A stretch of DNA of 64,000 nucleotides from assembly GCA_047967505.1 (NCBI GenBank), contig CM106539.1; one strand, 5' to 3'. Below, one piece after another: positions 11,446 to 24,882 of the stretch (the stretch's first letter is position 1; each line of letters begins with the position of its first letter). The translations under genes and the position numbers were made by a program. Source of the DNA: Dipteris shenzhenensis. Taxonomy: Eukaryota; Polypodiophyta; Polypodiopsida; Gleicheniales. Below the pieces are notes generated by a model. That model was given only the letters and a program-made list of their open reading frames with translations. It did no database searches and was not told where the DNA came from.

Positions 11446-13262
11446 TCAATCTAATCTTCTAAGTCCTAAATTTATGCAACAGGCTTCATGTTTTGATTTA
11501 GGTAGTGGTTTCGTGAGGAAATCTACCCACATCAGGTCCGTTGATGTGTTGTCTTCAATAATTTCTCGGATGAAATGATATTTCAGGTCAACGTGCTTTG
11601 TCTTCTTCAAGAGCTTAGGAAATCGCTTGTGAGATAGATACAAGATATGTTGTCACAGTACAACTGTAATGGTAATTTTGAAAGTACCTTTAGTTGTTCC
11701 AGTAACACCTATATCCATAAACCTTCTTTAGTTGCCAATGCTACTGCTACAAACTCAACTTCAGCAGAAGATAATGTCACTGAAGTTTGCTTCTTTGATT
11801 GCCATGTGACTACTCCACCTGCAATCACAAAAGTAAATCCAGCAGTAGACCTTCGAGTATATATTCCCCCCCCCACCCAATCTGAGTCAAACCATCCAAT
11901 GAGTGAGGTGAGTTGACGAGGAGGGTTTTGACATGTATACTGTATGCCAAGATTACGTGTGGAGCATAGATAGCAAAGGACGCGAATGAGTGATTCCCTA
12001 TGTTTGTAGCCAGGATTGTGCATGAAGTGAGGGAGGAAATTAATACTGTGACAGATGTCAAGGCGTGTGCCTGTCACTAAGTAAAGCAATTTTCCTATCA
12101 ATTGGCGGTAAGGAAATTGTTGCAAGAATTGTTTTTCACTACTATCACATGTAGGACAATTGGCGAGAGACAACTTGCAAGTGACTGAAATGGGAGTGCG
12201 TGATGGTTTAATATTACTAAATCCAAATTGATGAAGGATTTCGTCAATGAACTTAGTTTGATGTAAGTGTAATGTGCCTTGTGACCTATTACGGTTCACT
12301 TGAAGTCCAAAAAAATATGTGAGAGGACCAAGGTCAGTGATTGCAAATGCAGATGATATTTCCTTTTTTGCTTGCTCAATTACAATGATGTTAGAGCCTA
12401 TTAATGGAATATCATCAACATATAGTGCAACAATAAGAAAAGAATTAGGGGTATGACGAATATAAATATTAGGTTCAGTGAGGAGGCGAGAATACCCGGT
12501 TTGGAGCATAAAGTTGTTGAAGCACTGGAACCATAGTCGCAGTGATTCCTTCAATCCATAGAGTGATCTTTGAAGTCGGCAGACGTAATGCGGGTGCACA
12601 AAGTCAACAAAATATGACGGTTGTTCCATATAGAGTTCTTCAAGAGGAGTGCCATGTAGGAAAGCTATCTATACATCGAGATGGTGCATCTTGAGATCGA
12701 GAGTAGTGGCAAGTGCGAGTAATATACCAAATGATCCCATTCGGAGGACGGGAGAGAATGTCTCTTGGTAATCAATACCAGAGATTTGACTAAAGACACG
12801 AGCTACAAGGCGAGCTTTGTAGCATGCAATGGATGCATCAAGTCAAAGCTTGCGACGTAGAATCCACTTACAGCTAATGGGGTGGCAGGCAAGGGGAAGT
12901 GGTATAAGTGTCCAGGTTTCATTTACTTCAAGTGAAGCAATCTCATCTTGCATTGCTTCCCACCAAGAATCGGACTCAGGTTCTAAGAGTGCTTTTGGAA
13001 CGGATATGGGACCCTCTAGAATATACACTGTGGGCATCTCAAAGATAGCCGAATAAACATATTCAAAGGCGTAGTGATGGTGAGCAAAGAGAGCATCAAG
13101 GCGCTCAGTGGTATTATATAAATCAGAAAGGGTGCGGGTCTTAGAAGCTTGGTCAAAAGGGTCATCAGGAAGGTCTAAGGTTCCATGGGTTTGTTGGGGT
13201 ATTGGTGCCAAAGTTTTGGTGAATGTAGTGGTGATAGGGGGCAAAGTTGAAAGCGTGGGCAA
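11446..13262 (-). pseudogene. Ty1/copia pol remnant (RT and RNase H)
   Basis: One reading frame from 13262 down to 11446, broken only by TGA at 12845-12843, TAG at 12671-12669 and TAG at 11711-11709. Order: the pre-RT block WWEAMQDEI and ETWTLIPLP, then YKARLVAR, the SLYGLKES block, the catalytic YVDD box (ALYVDDIPL), RLDICHS, and RNase H with FDSDWVGG and LSSAEVEF, ending in a KHVDLKYHFIRE block and FLTKPLP. A purine tract AAGGGGGAG follows on the minus strand at 11425-11417, as expected just before a 3' LTR. Upstream, 13262-13811 is proline-rich without a domain, and integrase and gag are absent, so the element is 5'-truncated or too decayed to see. Confidence 0.93.
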
Positions 13263-13948
13263 AGATGAGAGGGTGGGTTGTGTTGGTGGAATTGTGTTTA
13301 ATTCATGCGAATCAAGGGAAGATGTGTGGGTGGCACTGATTTGTGGATTTAATGCATGTGCATGTATTCAAGTGGTGGACCTGTCACGTAGAGGGCTGTT
13401 TGAGCCACTGGGCCACCATGGAGGGCGCACTGGGTGGGCAGACATGTGTTGCGCATGCATGCTCGACCCTTGGATTGGGCTAAAGCTATGGCTGTGTGCA
13501 TGCAACCAGTCAGTGTCAAAGCGTGGGTGCTCACTGTAGAATTTCATCCATCAAGTACAACTCCCGTGGAAGATGGATGCGACACGTGTCTGTGGCTCTC
13601 CAAGTCCAACTAGAGGTACGGGTGAAGGCAAAGGTGCTGGCGGATTTGGAACTTGTGGTGGGAAATATGGAGACGTAGGATCGATAGAAGCCCGCCATGA
13701 GATGAAGTTGTGGAGCTGGTGTTTGGTCTTGTATTTTAAGATAGTGAAATGGGAGGGAAATACACATAGAGAAGGGAAATGATGAGATTTTGGCATGAGA
13801 TTTGATCCCATGAAACGAAGAGATTTGAAAATAGGGTTGAAGCAATAAATTTTAAAAATGGAGCTAAAAAATGAGGAAGGGAGAAGAGAAATGAGAGAGA
13901 ATGAGAGGAGTGTCGTAGTTGGATGGGAGGATTTAATTTTAGGACAAA

Positions 13949-14102
13949 TGGTGTAAGTTTGGTTGAGAAACTAGGTTTTTCACTTTGGTTATTGTTCAAA
14001 AATATGGAGAGAGTGGTGTAAGTTTGGTTGACAAATGGTGTATGTTTGGTTGAGAAACTAGGTTTTTCACTTTGGTTACTGTTCAAAAATGTGATGAGAG
14101 AG
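13949..14102. repeat. Tandem repeat, unit about 88 bp, 2 copies
   Basis: GTTTGGTTGAGAAACTAGGT followed by TTTTCACTTTGGTTA occurs at about 13957 and 14045, differing at a few positions. Confidence 0.9.
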
Positions 14103-15584
14103 TGGAGGCAACAAGCGGGAGGCTTACATCAAGCTTTGGATTGTTGAATAAAGAAATATGAATGTTAGGCCATTTCCAATATTCTATTGCCCTCCACTAT
14201 CCAATATTTTACTCAGTTTTATTCACCTCACCCTTCCATGTCACGAGCCCAAGGGCTCTCTTACAAGGCCCCTTTTTAAGTCTAAAATTTTTGTAATGTG
14301 GTGCTCTGGTGCTAGAAATGGCACCCTCCAAAATTAAGGTGCCAATATTCACACCAATGGCACTTCAAGTTTGTCTCAAAATATGTGCCAACCTCCAAAA
14401 AGCTCCATGATCCTTGCATTTCACGTGTCGCATGCGTCGGCTCTTAGTTAAGAGTAAATCCCTTTGAAGCATGGCTAGGTGTGAGTAAAGAGTTCACACA
14501 ATTAAATATAAAGCAGTTCCAAGTTGGGCCTCTGGACATCCTCTAGATGCCCAAGTTCATGCCATAATGGGAAAATATATTTTCCCGCTCAAAATGTCTA
14601 TCCAATCAACTTTATTTTCTACAATGAAGTCATATTCTTACATTTTAATCTTTAAACTTTGAGTTTTTAATTAAAAATTTGAAACATGATGTAGAAAGAC
14701 ATAGATGAATAATTAAAACTGAATTTCCAAATATAGATGGAAAAACCACGAAGATTTAATTATATTACACAAAGGTTTGCATCAAAATATAGCCTTAAAG
14801 CTAAATAAAGATAAGTGAAAATTTAAAATCTAGTAGATGGATCTAATCAAAGGTGCCATATTAACTAGTGCTATGTCTCGCTCCATAGATTGCACATAGA
14901 TTAGAGTCCTATAGAACCCAAGTAAGCATTTCTTATGAGGCATCCTATATTGCCCCCAAGGCACCTATACAAAACCACACATTGCTCTTCTATTATTTTG
15001 CCATCTCATGGATCACACATTGGAATGAGGCATGAGGGATGAGGTTTTCCATAGTAGTACCATACTTTTGAATTGCTTGGAGAGATTTGTGCCCATCCAC
15101 CTCCTCGTCTTCATCCTATAAACATGTTGGAATATTGCAATGATGGTCCATGGTCTGTGGTCTTGTTTGAACTTTTTCCTTTTGTTATTTTGTTGCTTCC
15201 TCCTCTAATGCATCACTCTACCCTATGATCCTTTGCCTTTTGGGGTGGGCCACTCTCATTGTCACCTTAAATCTAGGCTTGTTTGTAGTTGGCTATGCTT
15301 GGACCATCGTTGTTGGAACAAGCTCTTAGTCTTTGATTACATCCAAACCTATGATACAAGTTGTCAAGGAACCACCAAACACTAGTATTAAGGTGGACTT
15401 GCAAGCCTTTTGCTTAATAGGGAGGATGGGGAGGGGATTCACCTATACATTCAGGATGTCACCCAACCCTATAGAAGTGTTGTCAACTAGGGGTAGGGGG
15501 GTGTATTAGACTAAGGACTACCTTGTTGTTTGCTATCCTTTGTGTTAGGTATAGGGGTATTTTGTCTATCAAAAGATGGACTAG
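14103..15584. other. No gene recognised
   Basis: AT-rich stretch with no credible ORF, domain or clear repeat. Confidence 0.6.
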
Positions 15585-16852
15585 GGTATCATTTTTTGGT
15601 ATCAAACTGAAATCAAAGTTCTCCATGAATGGAAATTGACATAATCAAATGGATAAAATATGCTTTATTAAACTTGGACTGTAGCTCACCTCTATTGAGT
15701 TTTTTGCTACTTCCAAGACTCAATGACTCTGGATGTAGGAAAGGATGAAAGACTTAGGTAGGAACAATCATCTCAAACTGTAGATGCTATGAACAACCAA
15801 GAAGCATTCAACTATCCATGAATCTCCATACACAACTTCATAAGAAGTACTCAAGTAAAACTTTTCATAGCCATGACAATCCCATTGGAATCTCCAAGCA
15901 TGTCTGTGTCTCTTAAAGTATCAAAATCACTTGTAATTGATTGGGTCCTCACATGTGATGCCAAGCAACATGTGCCCACATGGTGACTCTAAGCAACAAT
16001 CATGTCATATGGCTATATTGACACACCAAAAGCCAACTCCATCAATCACACGATTATGTCCCCCTATAAACATTTGTGCTAGTTATCCAGCAATCCCCTC
16101 TTAATCAAAGGAGGGGACAAGTAAAGATAGTTGGTAACAAACATCCAAATCACTTTAAAAATCACCCACATAAGGTTGAGCTAAATACTAAAGAAGATCA
16201 AACCAAAAATATGGCCATGTAGATAGGACAAGTCAAGAAAAATAGGTCATCCATATAGGGTAAGACCCTAAGAAGGAGATTTGATTCTCGCCCAATAGTT
16301 GCTTGAATCTTTAGCGGCAATTGCAAGTCTTTCAACCTCTTCAACTAGTGGAATGTCTTGAACCATAGGTTGTTTCTGCCTTTTGCTATGGACACCAAAG
16401 GCTTTTTGATACCAAGACTTTCAAATTTCCCATCCTTATACCCACACTTAAGCTAATCCTTGTTACCTTGTCTTTTTATTACCACAATACTTACATTTTA
16501 GCCTCTCCTTGTTACCTTGTCTCTTTGTATCCTTGTCAACTTGCTTCTTCCTTTATTCACAGTATAAGAAAGGCCTCCACCTATTGTTAGTCTTCCTTTC
16601 TACATTCTTCACTTAGAAACATCAAGAAAACATCATTGCCTTGACATCAATATCATTATAGCCAACCAACAATATGGTTACCATTTCTACACACCTTAGT
16701 GGTAGGCTTGATAGTAGACTAGTCTTCGCATCATCATCATGCACTTTTGCTCCAATTTCCTACAATTGCTTGATAATTAGCTACATGTTGCTCAAGTGTG
16801 AGACCAGGTTTTCATACTCTCTCATGTGCAAACCAAAGAGCCCTCACTTCAA

Positions 16853-16963
16853 TGAGAGTGCACTCAACGGAAGCAAGAACGGAAGAGGCTTTCATTCATT
16901 TATATATGTGTTTGAGTATTGTACATAACCAGGGTAAAGGCACAGTGACCTTTAACCCCCACA
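16853..16963 (-). repeat. 3' LTR of nested copia (111 bp, internally deleted)
   Basis: Matches the other LTR except for two A/G differences and a missing block of about 59 bp between GGAAGAG and TTTCATTCATTT. Confidence 0.95.
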
Positions 16964-17016
16964 ACCTCCCGCTTAAAGGACAATGTGCCTTTAAGGGAGA
17001 ACAAGCAGTGAGCACA

Positions 17017-20000
17017 TTATCCAATGCCCATCAATACACGACAATACTCAAACCGCTGACTAGGTAGACTCTTCGTCAGCATATCTGCAGGGTTATCATT
17101 TGTATGAACCTTGACAAGCTCTATGCGCTTGTCCTCAAGTACCTCCCAGATGAAATGGTACCTAACCTCAATGTGTTTGTTCTTTGCATGAAAGTGCTAG
17201 TTGAATAGCACTCATGGAATCACTATGCAATGTCGGTACACCTATATGAATCCCCAAATCTCCCACTAGCCGATCAAGCCATATAGCCTCCTTGCAACCC
17301 TCTGTGGCTACAACATACTCAGCCTCTGTGGTAGACAAAGCAACGCACTTCTGTGCATGAGACATCCACGACACTGCACCGCCTGCAAAGGTGAACACAT
17401 AACCAGAAGTGGATCTCCTACTATCCACATGCCCTGCATAGTCTGAATCTGTGTACCCAAGTACACGAATGTCTCCTCTACCAAAGCAGATGCACATCTC
17501 CTTGGTACCCTTCATGTACCTCATGATGCACTTAACTGCCTCCCAATGCCTCTTTCCTGGATTAGCCATATACCGGCTAACAACTCCCACTGCAAATGCA
17601 ATGTCTGGTCTAGTAGCTATCATAGCATACATAAGACTCCCAACCGCTGATGCATAAGGAACCTTGGCCATCATGGCCCTTTCCTCATCTGATTTGGGAC
17701 TATCTGTATGACTCAGTTTCACATATGGAGGCAATGGAGTACTCACTGCCTTCCCCCCCTCCATATTGAAACGCTACAATACTTTTGTAACATACTCTTT
17801 TTGTGAAATCCAAAGGAGTTTCCTACTCTGATCACGCGTGATGCGCATACCAAGAATATGACCTGCAAGTCCCAAATCCTTCATATCAAAGGCCTCATGC
17901 AACTTGGCCTTTAATGCATCTAGTTCATAAGTATTCTTGCTAGCCAATAGCATATCATCCACATATAGTGCCAGGATTATCAGGCTATTATCCTTAGCCC
18001 TTTTCGTGTAGAGGCAATGATCGATTTCACTCCTTCTAAAACCCTGGGACCGAATGAAAGCATTAAACTTTTGATACCATTCTCTAGGCGATTGCTTAAG
18101 ACCATAGAGACTCTTCTTCAGCTTGCAAACTAAATGCTCTTTGCCCTTTTCTTCAAAGCCTTCCGACTGCACCATGTAAATTTCCTCATGCAAATCCCCA
18201 TGCAAGAAAGCTGTCTTAACATCCATCTGTATAAGCTCCATATCCTCTAATGCCACTAGTCCAAGAATGCATCTAAGTGTGGTCATCTTCACAACCAGAG
18301 AGAATATCTCATCAAAGTCCACACCCTTCTCTTGCTTGAACCCTTTAGCTACCGAATGGGCCTTGTACCTAGGCACATCATCACCTGTGACCTTCATTTT
18401 GTAGACCCATTTACATGGCAATGCTTTCTTTCCATGTGGCAAAGAAACCAAGTCCCAAGTCTTATTCTTCATAAGTGAACTTATCTCTGATTACATAGCA
18501 TACTCCCACTTGCTTTGATCCTCGTGCATCATAGCCTCTCTGTAGCAAGAAGGCTCCCCACAATCAGTAAGCATCACATAGTCTACCCCTGGAACAAACC
18601 TATCAGGCGGTCTAGACACTCTAGATGATCTTCTCAAAGGCATTTTAGCTTGCTATCCCACCTGCATATCAACCACGTTTGGCTCATCATTTCCACTAAT
18701 AGATGATCCATCATCTACCCTTGATTGTATACCTATGGGAGTACTTGGTGGTACCATTTCTTGCACATTTGGTGCATGGACAACTTGCTATCTATCAACA
18801 TATGCAAGTGGATTCACATCCTGGAAAGTGATTCTCCTCATTTCCACATCCCTCATGGGTGCCTTATGCATCTTCTTCTCATTGAAGACTACATCATGGC
18901 TGCGTATGACCTTCTTTGCTTCTGGATCCCAGAGATGATAGCCCATCTCTCCACTTTCACCATAACCCAGAAAGATGCATTTCCTAGACTTAGGATCTAT
19001 CTTCTTTCAAAGCTCTTTTGGCACATGTGCATTTGCCTCACACCCAAATATATGCAAATGAGAGTAAGAGGGCTTCTTGCCACTCCATGCCTCTTCAGGA
19101 ATACCACCATCCAAACTCTTACTAGGTGATCTACTAATCACATGCACTGCAGTCTTCATTGCCTCAGCCCAAAAACCACCAGAAAGACTTGCATTGGAAA
19201 GCATGCATTGCAACCTTTCTTGAATGGTACGGTTCATCTTTTCTGCAACTGGATTTTGCTCTGGCGTATGAGGGGATGTGAGCTCCCTCTTAATCCCATG
19301 TGTATCACAAAAATGCTGAAAGTCATGAGAGAGATACTCTCCACCATTGTCAGTCCATAGGCATTTGAGCGTTCTACTTGATTGATTCTCAACCAAGGCC
19401 AACCATTTTTGAAATACCTCAAACACATCACTCTTCCGAGCTATAGCATAAGCCCACACTTTCCTAGTTGCATCATCAATGAATGTCACATAGTATTCAG
19501 CCCCGCCTAATGATCGTGTAGGCATGGGACCACATACGTCAGAATGCACCAAATCAAGCTTTTCAAACTCTTTCTTTCCCCTTCTTTTATGGGCTGATTT
19601 AGTCTGCTTCCCATAGAGACAGTGCTCACAAAATTCAAAATCAGAGAAACTCAAATGTGGTACATAACCCAAACAGCATAAGAGTTTCATTCCATTCTGG
19701 CTCATGTGCCCCAACCTGAAATGCCACAAAGAAGTGCTTGGTTGCTCGGTTATTCCAACAACATGATCAAATACCCCTGATATATGTAAGGGATACAAAG
19801 TCGCACACTTGGCACCCCTAGCCAAAAGCATAGAGCCCTTCTGAATTTTCCAACTCTGAAAGCCAAAAGTGGTGTGAAAACCAGCATCATCTAGCTGACC
19901 CACTGAAATAAGTCTCTTGGTCAACTTAGGCACATGTCTCACATGTTTCAAAACAAATGCAGACCCATTTGCAAAAGAAAACTTTATGTCACCTACTCCC

Positions 20001-21073
20001 ACTATGTCACATGCATAGTCATTTCCAAGATGCACATAACCTCTGTCATAAGTGGAGAACCATTCCCTATGGGGAGTAACATGGAATGAAGCACCAGAAT
20101 CCAAAATCCAATCCTGGGAATATGCATCATCTGAAGTGGTAAGCAACTCTGCAGATAAACTAGACATGAAGAGAACGTCATTGTCACTATCATGTGTGAC
20201 TGCATTGATCTCCTTGATCTTCACTTTTCCTTTGTCCCCCCTTGGACTCTCTTCCTTTTGATTTGCACCCCAATTTGCATTCTTTTTCTTATCCTTTTGC
20301 TCTCTTTTCAGCTTGTACCAATCCTTTTTCATATGGCCCTTGTTTATGTGGTAACACTCAATGTTCCATGCCCTGGATTTGCTGCGAGACTTCGCTCTTT
20401 CTTGGGACTTCCCCCTGAACTGTGATCTACCCCTTTGCACATTTAAGGCTGCATCCTGCTTGTTGCCGTCCATAGACTTGCGTCTAATCTCCTCGACCAA
20501 CAAGCTACCCACAACATCATCAAATTTCAGAACTCCACCAGGTGCAAAGTTACTGATAGCTGTGTGGAAGGTATCCCATGAGGATGGCAATGAACATAAG
20601 AGAAATATTGCCTTAGTCTCTGCATCAAAATTCATCTTCTGAGCCTAAAGCTGGCTGAAAATAATATTGAATTCATTCAAGTGAGAAGCAATGAAGACCC
20701 CTTCCTTCATCTGCAGCTCAAACAACCTCTTCATGAGGTAAACTTTATTAGAGGTAGTTTCCTTCTCATAAGTGGCACATAGTTTCTTCCACAAATCTTC
20801 CGTAGTTTGCTCATTTACTACTGTGAAATAAACTGACTCTGCAAGATGAAGTCTAATAGTAGACTTTGCTAATGCATCCAACTCATTCCAATCATCCTCA
20901 GACATATTTGCAAGCTTAGCTTCAATCCCTGCCAAGGGTTTAATCTGCTTCTTTTGAATAAGCACATCCCTTATTTGTTCTTTCCACAAAGAAAAGTTTG
21001 TCCCATCAAACTTTTTAATGTTGAAAAACTCTTTCCAGACATGGAAGAGGATGCCATGATGCAAATAAAGCAA
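17017..21073 (-). pseudogene. copia gag-pol of the nested element
   Basis: One frame from 21073. Gag (UBN2 type) has FDGTNFSLWKEQI and DLWKKLCATYE. The zinc knuckle reads CYHINKGHMKKDW, so two of its four ligands are lost. Protease: DWILDSGASFH. Integrase: LWHFRLGH, CEHC, DVCGP, TDNGGEY, with a catalytic Glu in VAEKMNRT. RT: SLYGLKQSPR and YVDD in ALYVDDMLL. RNase H: YTDSDYAG and STTEAEY. In-frame stops: 20645 TAG, 19007 TGA, 18788 TAG, 18653 TAG, 18491 TAA and 17774 TAG. Near 17168 a frameshift moves the last block (KHIEVRYHFI) to another frame that ends at 17017. Domain order protease-integrase-RT-RNase H is diagnostic of Ty1/copia. Confidence 0.97.
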
Positions 21074-22504
21074 AATCCCAAATGCTAGTGCCTATAAGAG
21101 AGAATCACATCAAATACCAGGTGCACCCAAATGTGTATGCCACAATAGAGTGAAATATCACCAAAACTCAAAGCTCAAAGCATCAAAAGATGCGTCTGAC
21201 TCATGTGCATATACTATGCATCCATATGAGCAAATCTGACCCAAAAGAAAATGCCAACTGCAATGGCAATCCAAAATGCCAATAAGTGCCAAATGACTCA
21301 AGCATAAGCACCATCCACTGGCATATGCATTAATAATATCTCATCCAAGAGAGCATAGCACTATCAGTGCATCATTGCAATGTGTCAAAGCTGTCCCTTA
21401 GCATAAAATAGCATCCATGTGCAAAGCGCCCATAAAAAATAGCATCCCACAAGGCAATTTGGGCCTATCAGCATATCCAATAAGGACTGCAATGCATCCA
21501 AATGGCCTATAAATCATCCATTGCAACCAATGCACACCACGAATGAGTGCACACTGCTCAAACTGCAACCAGAGTGATCTGCATAAGGTATGCTCAAGAA
21601 ATCATGGTCCCACGGTAATGACCGCTACTGAAAATAAGACCTGAGATGCCTCAAAACATGGGTGCCATTGCATAATCGGACTTAGCAAGAAAATCTGCAA
21701 ATATATCTCTTCTGTCGAAACTCCAAAATCCCAACCGATGAGTGAGAAATGGGAGTCAACACTTATCCACTGCCATGTGGCATAAATCTAAGGTTTCAAA
21801 AGCTTAGAATGAAAAATGCATAACAGAGAGATGAAATCGAATACACAGAGATCTATAACTCTAAAAATCCTCTATTAAATCAAGTAAGAACTGACAGGTA
21901 GGGGTTTTTGGGCATCCAGAACACAATGGGATAGACGGTTTTGGAAACCGTGGTCTCCATCACTGGGTCCAACACACGGACTGAAAAACGTTTTTGGAAA
22001 CAGAGCTATTTGTAAACTCCACCGGAGTGTGAATGATGAGCAACATAGAAGTTCTAGAACCTTCTGAGTCTACTGGAACTGACAGATCTACAAATGGTTA
22101 CTCCAAACTTGAGTTCTAACACCTGGGCAGAAAAACGCAGAAACTGACATAGTGAGTCAGAAATCCAATGAAATGATCCCAGATTCAAGAATGAAGGTGT
22201 TTCCAAGCTTCTGAAGTGAAGTGGACACCAAAAGCAAGCAATAGTTACCTCTACAAGTCAATACAGTGTCTCTGTCATTGAATGGAATAGGGAAAAGCTC
22301 AAAAAACGACTTTTTCTTTGAAAACACTTAACAGGCTCTCAAAACCACTTCGCAAAACCAAAGTTACTTTTCCAGAGGGTCCTCTAAGGTCTCTACACAC
22401 TCAGATGCAAGTAAAGTCACCCATAAAGCTTCCCACAGAGCTTCTCCTTCCTCCCATAGAGCTGTTGAGCTTCAAGCATTCACGCACGCTCAGCTAGATC
22501 ACCC

Positions 22505-22518
22505 GGGCTCTGATACCA
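22505..22518 (-). other. Primer binding site, initiator-Met tRNA type
   Basis: TGGTATCAGAGCCC on the minus strand, two bases inside the 5' LTR. Confidence 0.95.
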
Positions 22519-22520
22519 GT

Positions 22521-22690
22521 TGAGAGTGCACTCAACGGAAGCAAGAGCGGAAGAGGGAGAGAGAGAATCAGAGAGCCACACAAGTTTGGTGGGTGTAGAA
22601 CCACCCTAATCTTCTTTTTCATTCATTTATATATGTGTTTGAGTATTGTACATAACCGGGGTAAAGGCACAGTGACCTTTAACCCCCACA
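22521..22690 (-). repeat. 5' LTR of nested copia (170 bp)
   Basis: Short LTR with TG...CA ends and a TATATAAATGA promoter-like box on the minus strand at about 22630. It carries the block that the left LTR lacks. Confidence 0.95.
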
Positions 22691-23880
22691 TTCAAGAGTA
22701 TCTTTGAATTCTTTGTTTTTATCCCAAACAAAGTCTCAATTATTGTTTGATTCTCTACTACAATCTTCATCACATCCACATGGTGGAAATAATTGACACC
22801 CAGAGCTCTCCCAAGCATATCAAAAGTCATTCCATTATTCTACTCCCATGCAAGGATTTTTCTTAGTATCTAGGTTATTTGTGGGCTTCTTCCCAAAACT
22901 TGCTACTACACCCTAGAGACCTTTTCCATAAATACTCTCTTTTCCATAAATAAAATCCCAAGGGAGAGTTTCTAGGAGGGGACGTTCCTTCCATTGAACT
23001 TTAACACCTTAGATTCAACTACTATGGGCTTGTTGGCTTTAGACTAGCTATTTATGCTTGCTCACATTTTTGGGCTTCGTCCCAAAACTTAATTCTCCAC
23101 CCTAGAGATCTTTTCCATAAAGAAAAACCTAAGGGATAGTTTCTAATATGGGTAGTTCCCTCCATTGAACTTTGACATCTTAGATTCAACTACTATATAG
23201 GGTTATTGGCATTAGACTAGCTGTCTATTTTTGCTTACATTTCAAAGTGTTAACATCTCTTAGACCCTCACAACTTAGCAACATTTTTATGCATATCTTC
23301 ACAAACCTCTTTGTCTTACACACTTTGTGGCTCTAATTCTACTATTAGTATCTAGTAAGAATCAAATCTCTCATCTCTTTTAATACATCCAATAATCACA
23401 AATGGAAAGTAACACAACGGAATGGAAAAAAGACCCTTTTATTAAACTTGGACTACAACTAAGTCATCTTTTGAATTTTTTTTACGCTTATAAAGACTAA
23501 GTAAAGACTCAAGACAAGACACAATATTGAGGTCAAAACCATCACCTCAAATACTAGATGCTATAAATTATCTAAGTTCAAGGCATGGCAACCATTCGAA
23601 TGTCCACACATGACTCTCATAAGAAATACTTAGGTAATATTGCTCATAGCTTACGATATCCTCATAAGAATCTCCAATCACCACCATGTCAATAATAGTA
23701 TCAAAATCATTCACAGCGGCTATTTAGTTTCTCACATGTGATGCCATGTAGCATGTACCTACATGGTGATTCCATGCAATAGCCACATTTCATGTCTATA
23801 TTAACACACCAACAAGCTAACTCTATCAATCATAGAATCACCTCTACCCTACAAACCATTGTCCATGAGACTAATTTTGT

Positions 23881-24630
23881 AGTCAGGGATAGTGGAGGAG
23901 TACTGGGGGGCTAGGACAACACTCTTGGGTATCTTAAAGGATGCCATTCTATTGGAGGACAAAGATTGGGATAAAGAAGGTAAGTTGTTGCTCCTGATAT
24001 CCTAGTAAGAGTTGCAAGGGTTGCACTTGAACGCTTTGGTTTGGTAGTGCTTTTAGTTCTTGCCATAGGAATTTAGAGTAAAGTTTGAGTTTTAGTTGAC
24101 TTATATAGAAACGTGCATGCACATGTGCACACACACATACATGAAAATTTGCCTAGCTACATCTTTGCAAAATTTGAAACAATTGATTGACTCAAAATAA
24201 TGTTCACTTTATTTGTCATAAAATATATTTTTTATTCATTGAGTAGCTTCAGGTTCTCTATAGACCGATTAGCTCAACCAAAGTACCTCTTGATTCCATG
24301 TGGACTACTTCTAAGCAACACATCTCCTTGTCTTCATTGCAAGATGAACTACTTTTGCAATAAATTTTTCATAAAACATCTTATCGATTTGACCTTGTCA
24401 AAGCAACTTTATTGATGCATCGAGATTTGTCCTAACTTTTTCTCTCAAAATAGCTATTTGAGGATGTGAAGCTTTACTAATAGTGCACTCATGCAAAGCT
24501 TTCTGGTTCTCCCAACCTAGGATGTTGTGAGACAAGGTATGTGTTTCTTTATCAACATTCTCATTGGATAAGAATCTCCTTGCCTTTGCTCCACCCATGG
24601 ACACTTTGGCAGAACAATTTTGGATGTTTC
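23881..24630. other. No gene recognised
   Basis: No domain, splice context or repeat seen. Confidence 0.5.
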
Positions 24631-24632
24631 AA

Positions 24633-24641
24633 GGGGGGGGG

Positions 24642-24678
<37 letters not shown>
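24633..24678. repeat. Poly-G followed by (GA)n
   Basis: Twelve G then about 17 GA units. It is preceded by TTTTGGATGTTTCAAGGG, which is repeated before the GA tract at 24883. Confidence 0.95.
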
Positions 24679-24680
<2 letters not shown>

Positions 24681-24776
24681 AGGGGGGGGCGGGATTCTTC
24701 TTCTACTTTGTTCTTGTGTAAGGTGGGAGAGCTTGAAAACAATTTGATCATTGAAAAATGCACGTAGGACACTTTA

Positions 24777-24843
24777 TGCAAAAGAATGCGATTTGGGAGG
24801 TTGGGGACAAAAATCCCAACCTCTCAAATTGCATTCTTTTGCA
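24777..24843. repeat. Near-perfect hairpin, about 29-bp stem
   Basis: TGCAAAAGAATGCGATTTGG at the left is mirrored by CAAATTGCATTCTTTTGCA at the right, continuing inward to GAGGTTGGG and CCCAACCTC around a loop of about nine bases. Only about two mispairs. Confidence 0.92.
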
Positions 24844-24882
24844 GGTTTCATTTGTTGCAAATTTTTGGATGTTTCAAGGGGT

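Larger units (their letters stand above)
16853..22690 (-). mobile_element. Ty1/copia retrotransposon, nearly complete, nested
   Basis: Both LTRs start TGTGGGGGTT and end TGCACTCTCA on the minus strand. The 5-bp target duplication TTCAA is present at 16848-16852 and 22691-22695. Length is 5838 bp. The primer site is at 22518-22505, immediately inside the 5' LTR, and a purine-rich tract lies inside the 3' LTR. It landed inside the gag of the older element. Gag-pol is in one frame but stopped six times, so it is not autonomous now. Confidence 0.97.
15585..23880 (-). mobile_element. Old gag-only LTR element, split by a nested copia insertion
   Basis: Diverged direct repeats at about 15585-16095 and 23343-23880 look like LTRs: shared blocks include TTTATTAAACTTGGACT, TCACATGTGATGCCA and the CACACCAAAAGCCAACTC region. 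Next to the right copy, + strand 23328-23342 reads GTGGCTCTAATTCTA on the minus-strand-complement side, a decayed TGGTATCAGAGCCAC primer site. The interior outside the nested copia is only about 1.4 kb. It encodes broken gag in two parts: GRALGVNYFHHVDV at about 22810-22760, continued after the insertion by LWFAHER, LTLEQHVANYQAIVG at about 16840-16750, and a CKYC zinc-knuckle beginning near 16500. No pol was seen. Ends are approximate. Confidence 0.7.

Noticed and set aside
13108-13539. 143-codon plus-strand ORF
   Set aside because: Antisense shadow of the copia remnant and its proline-rich upstream region.
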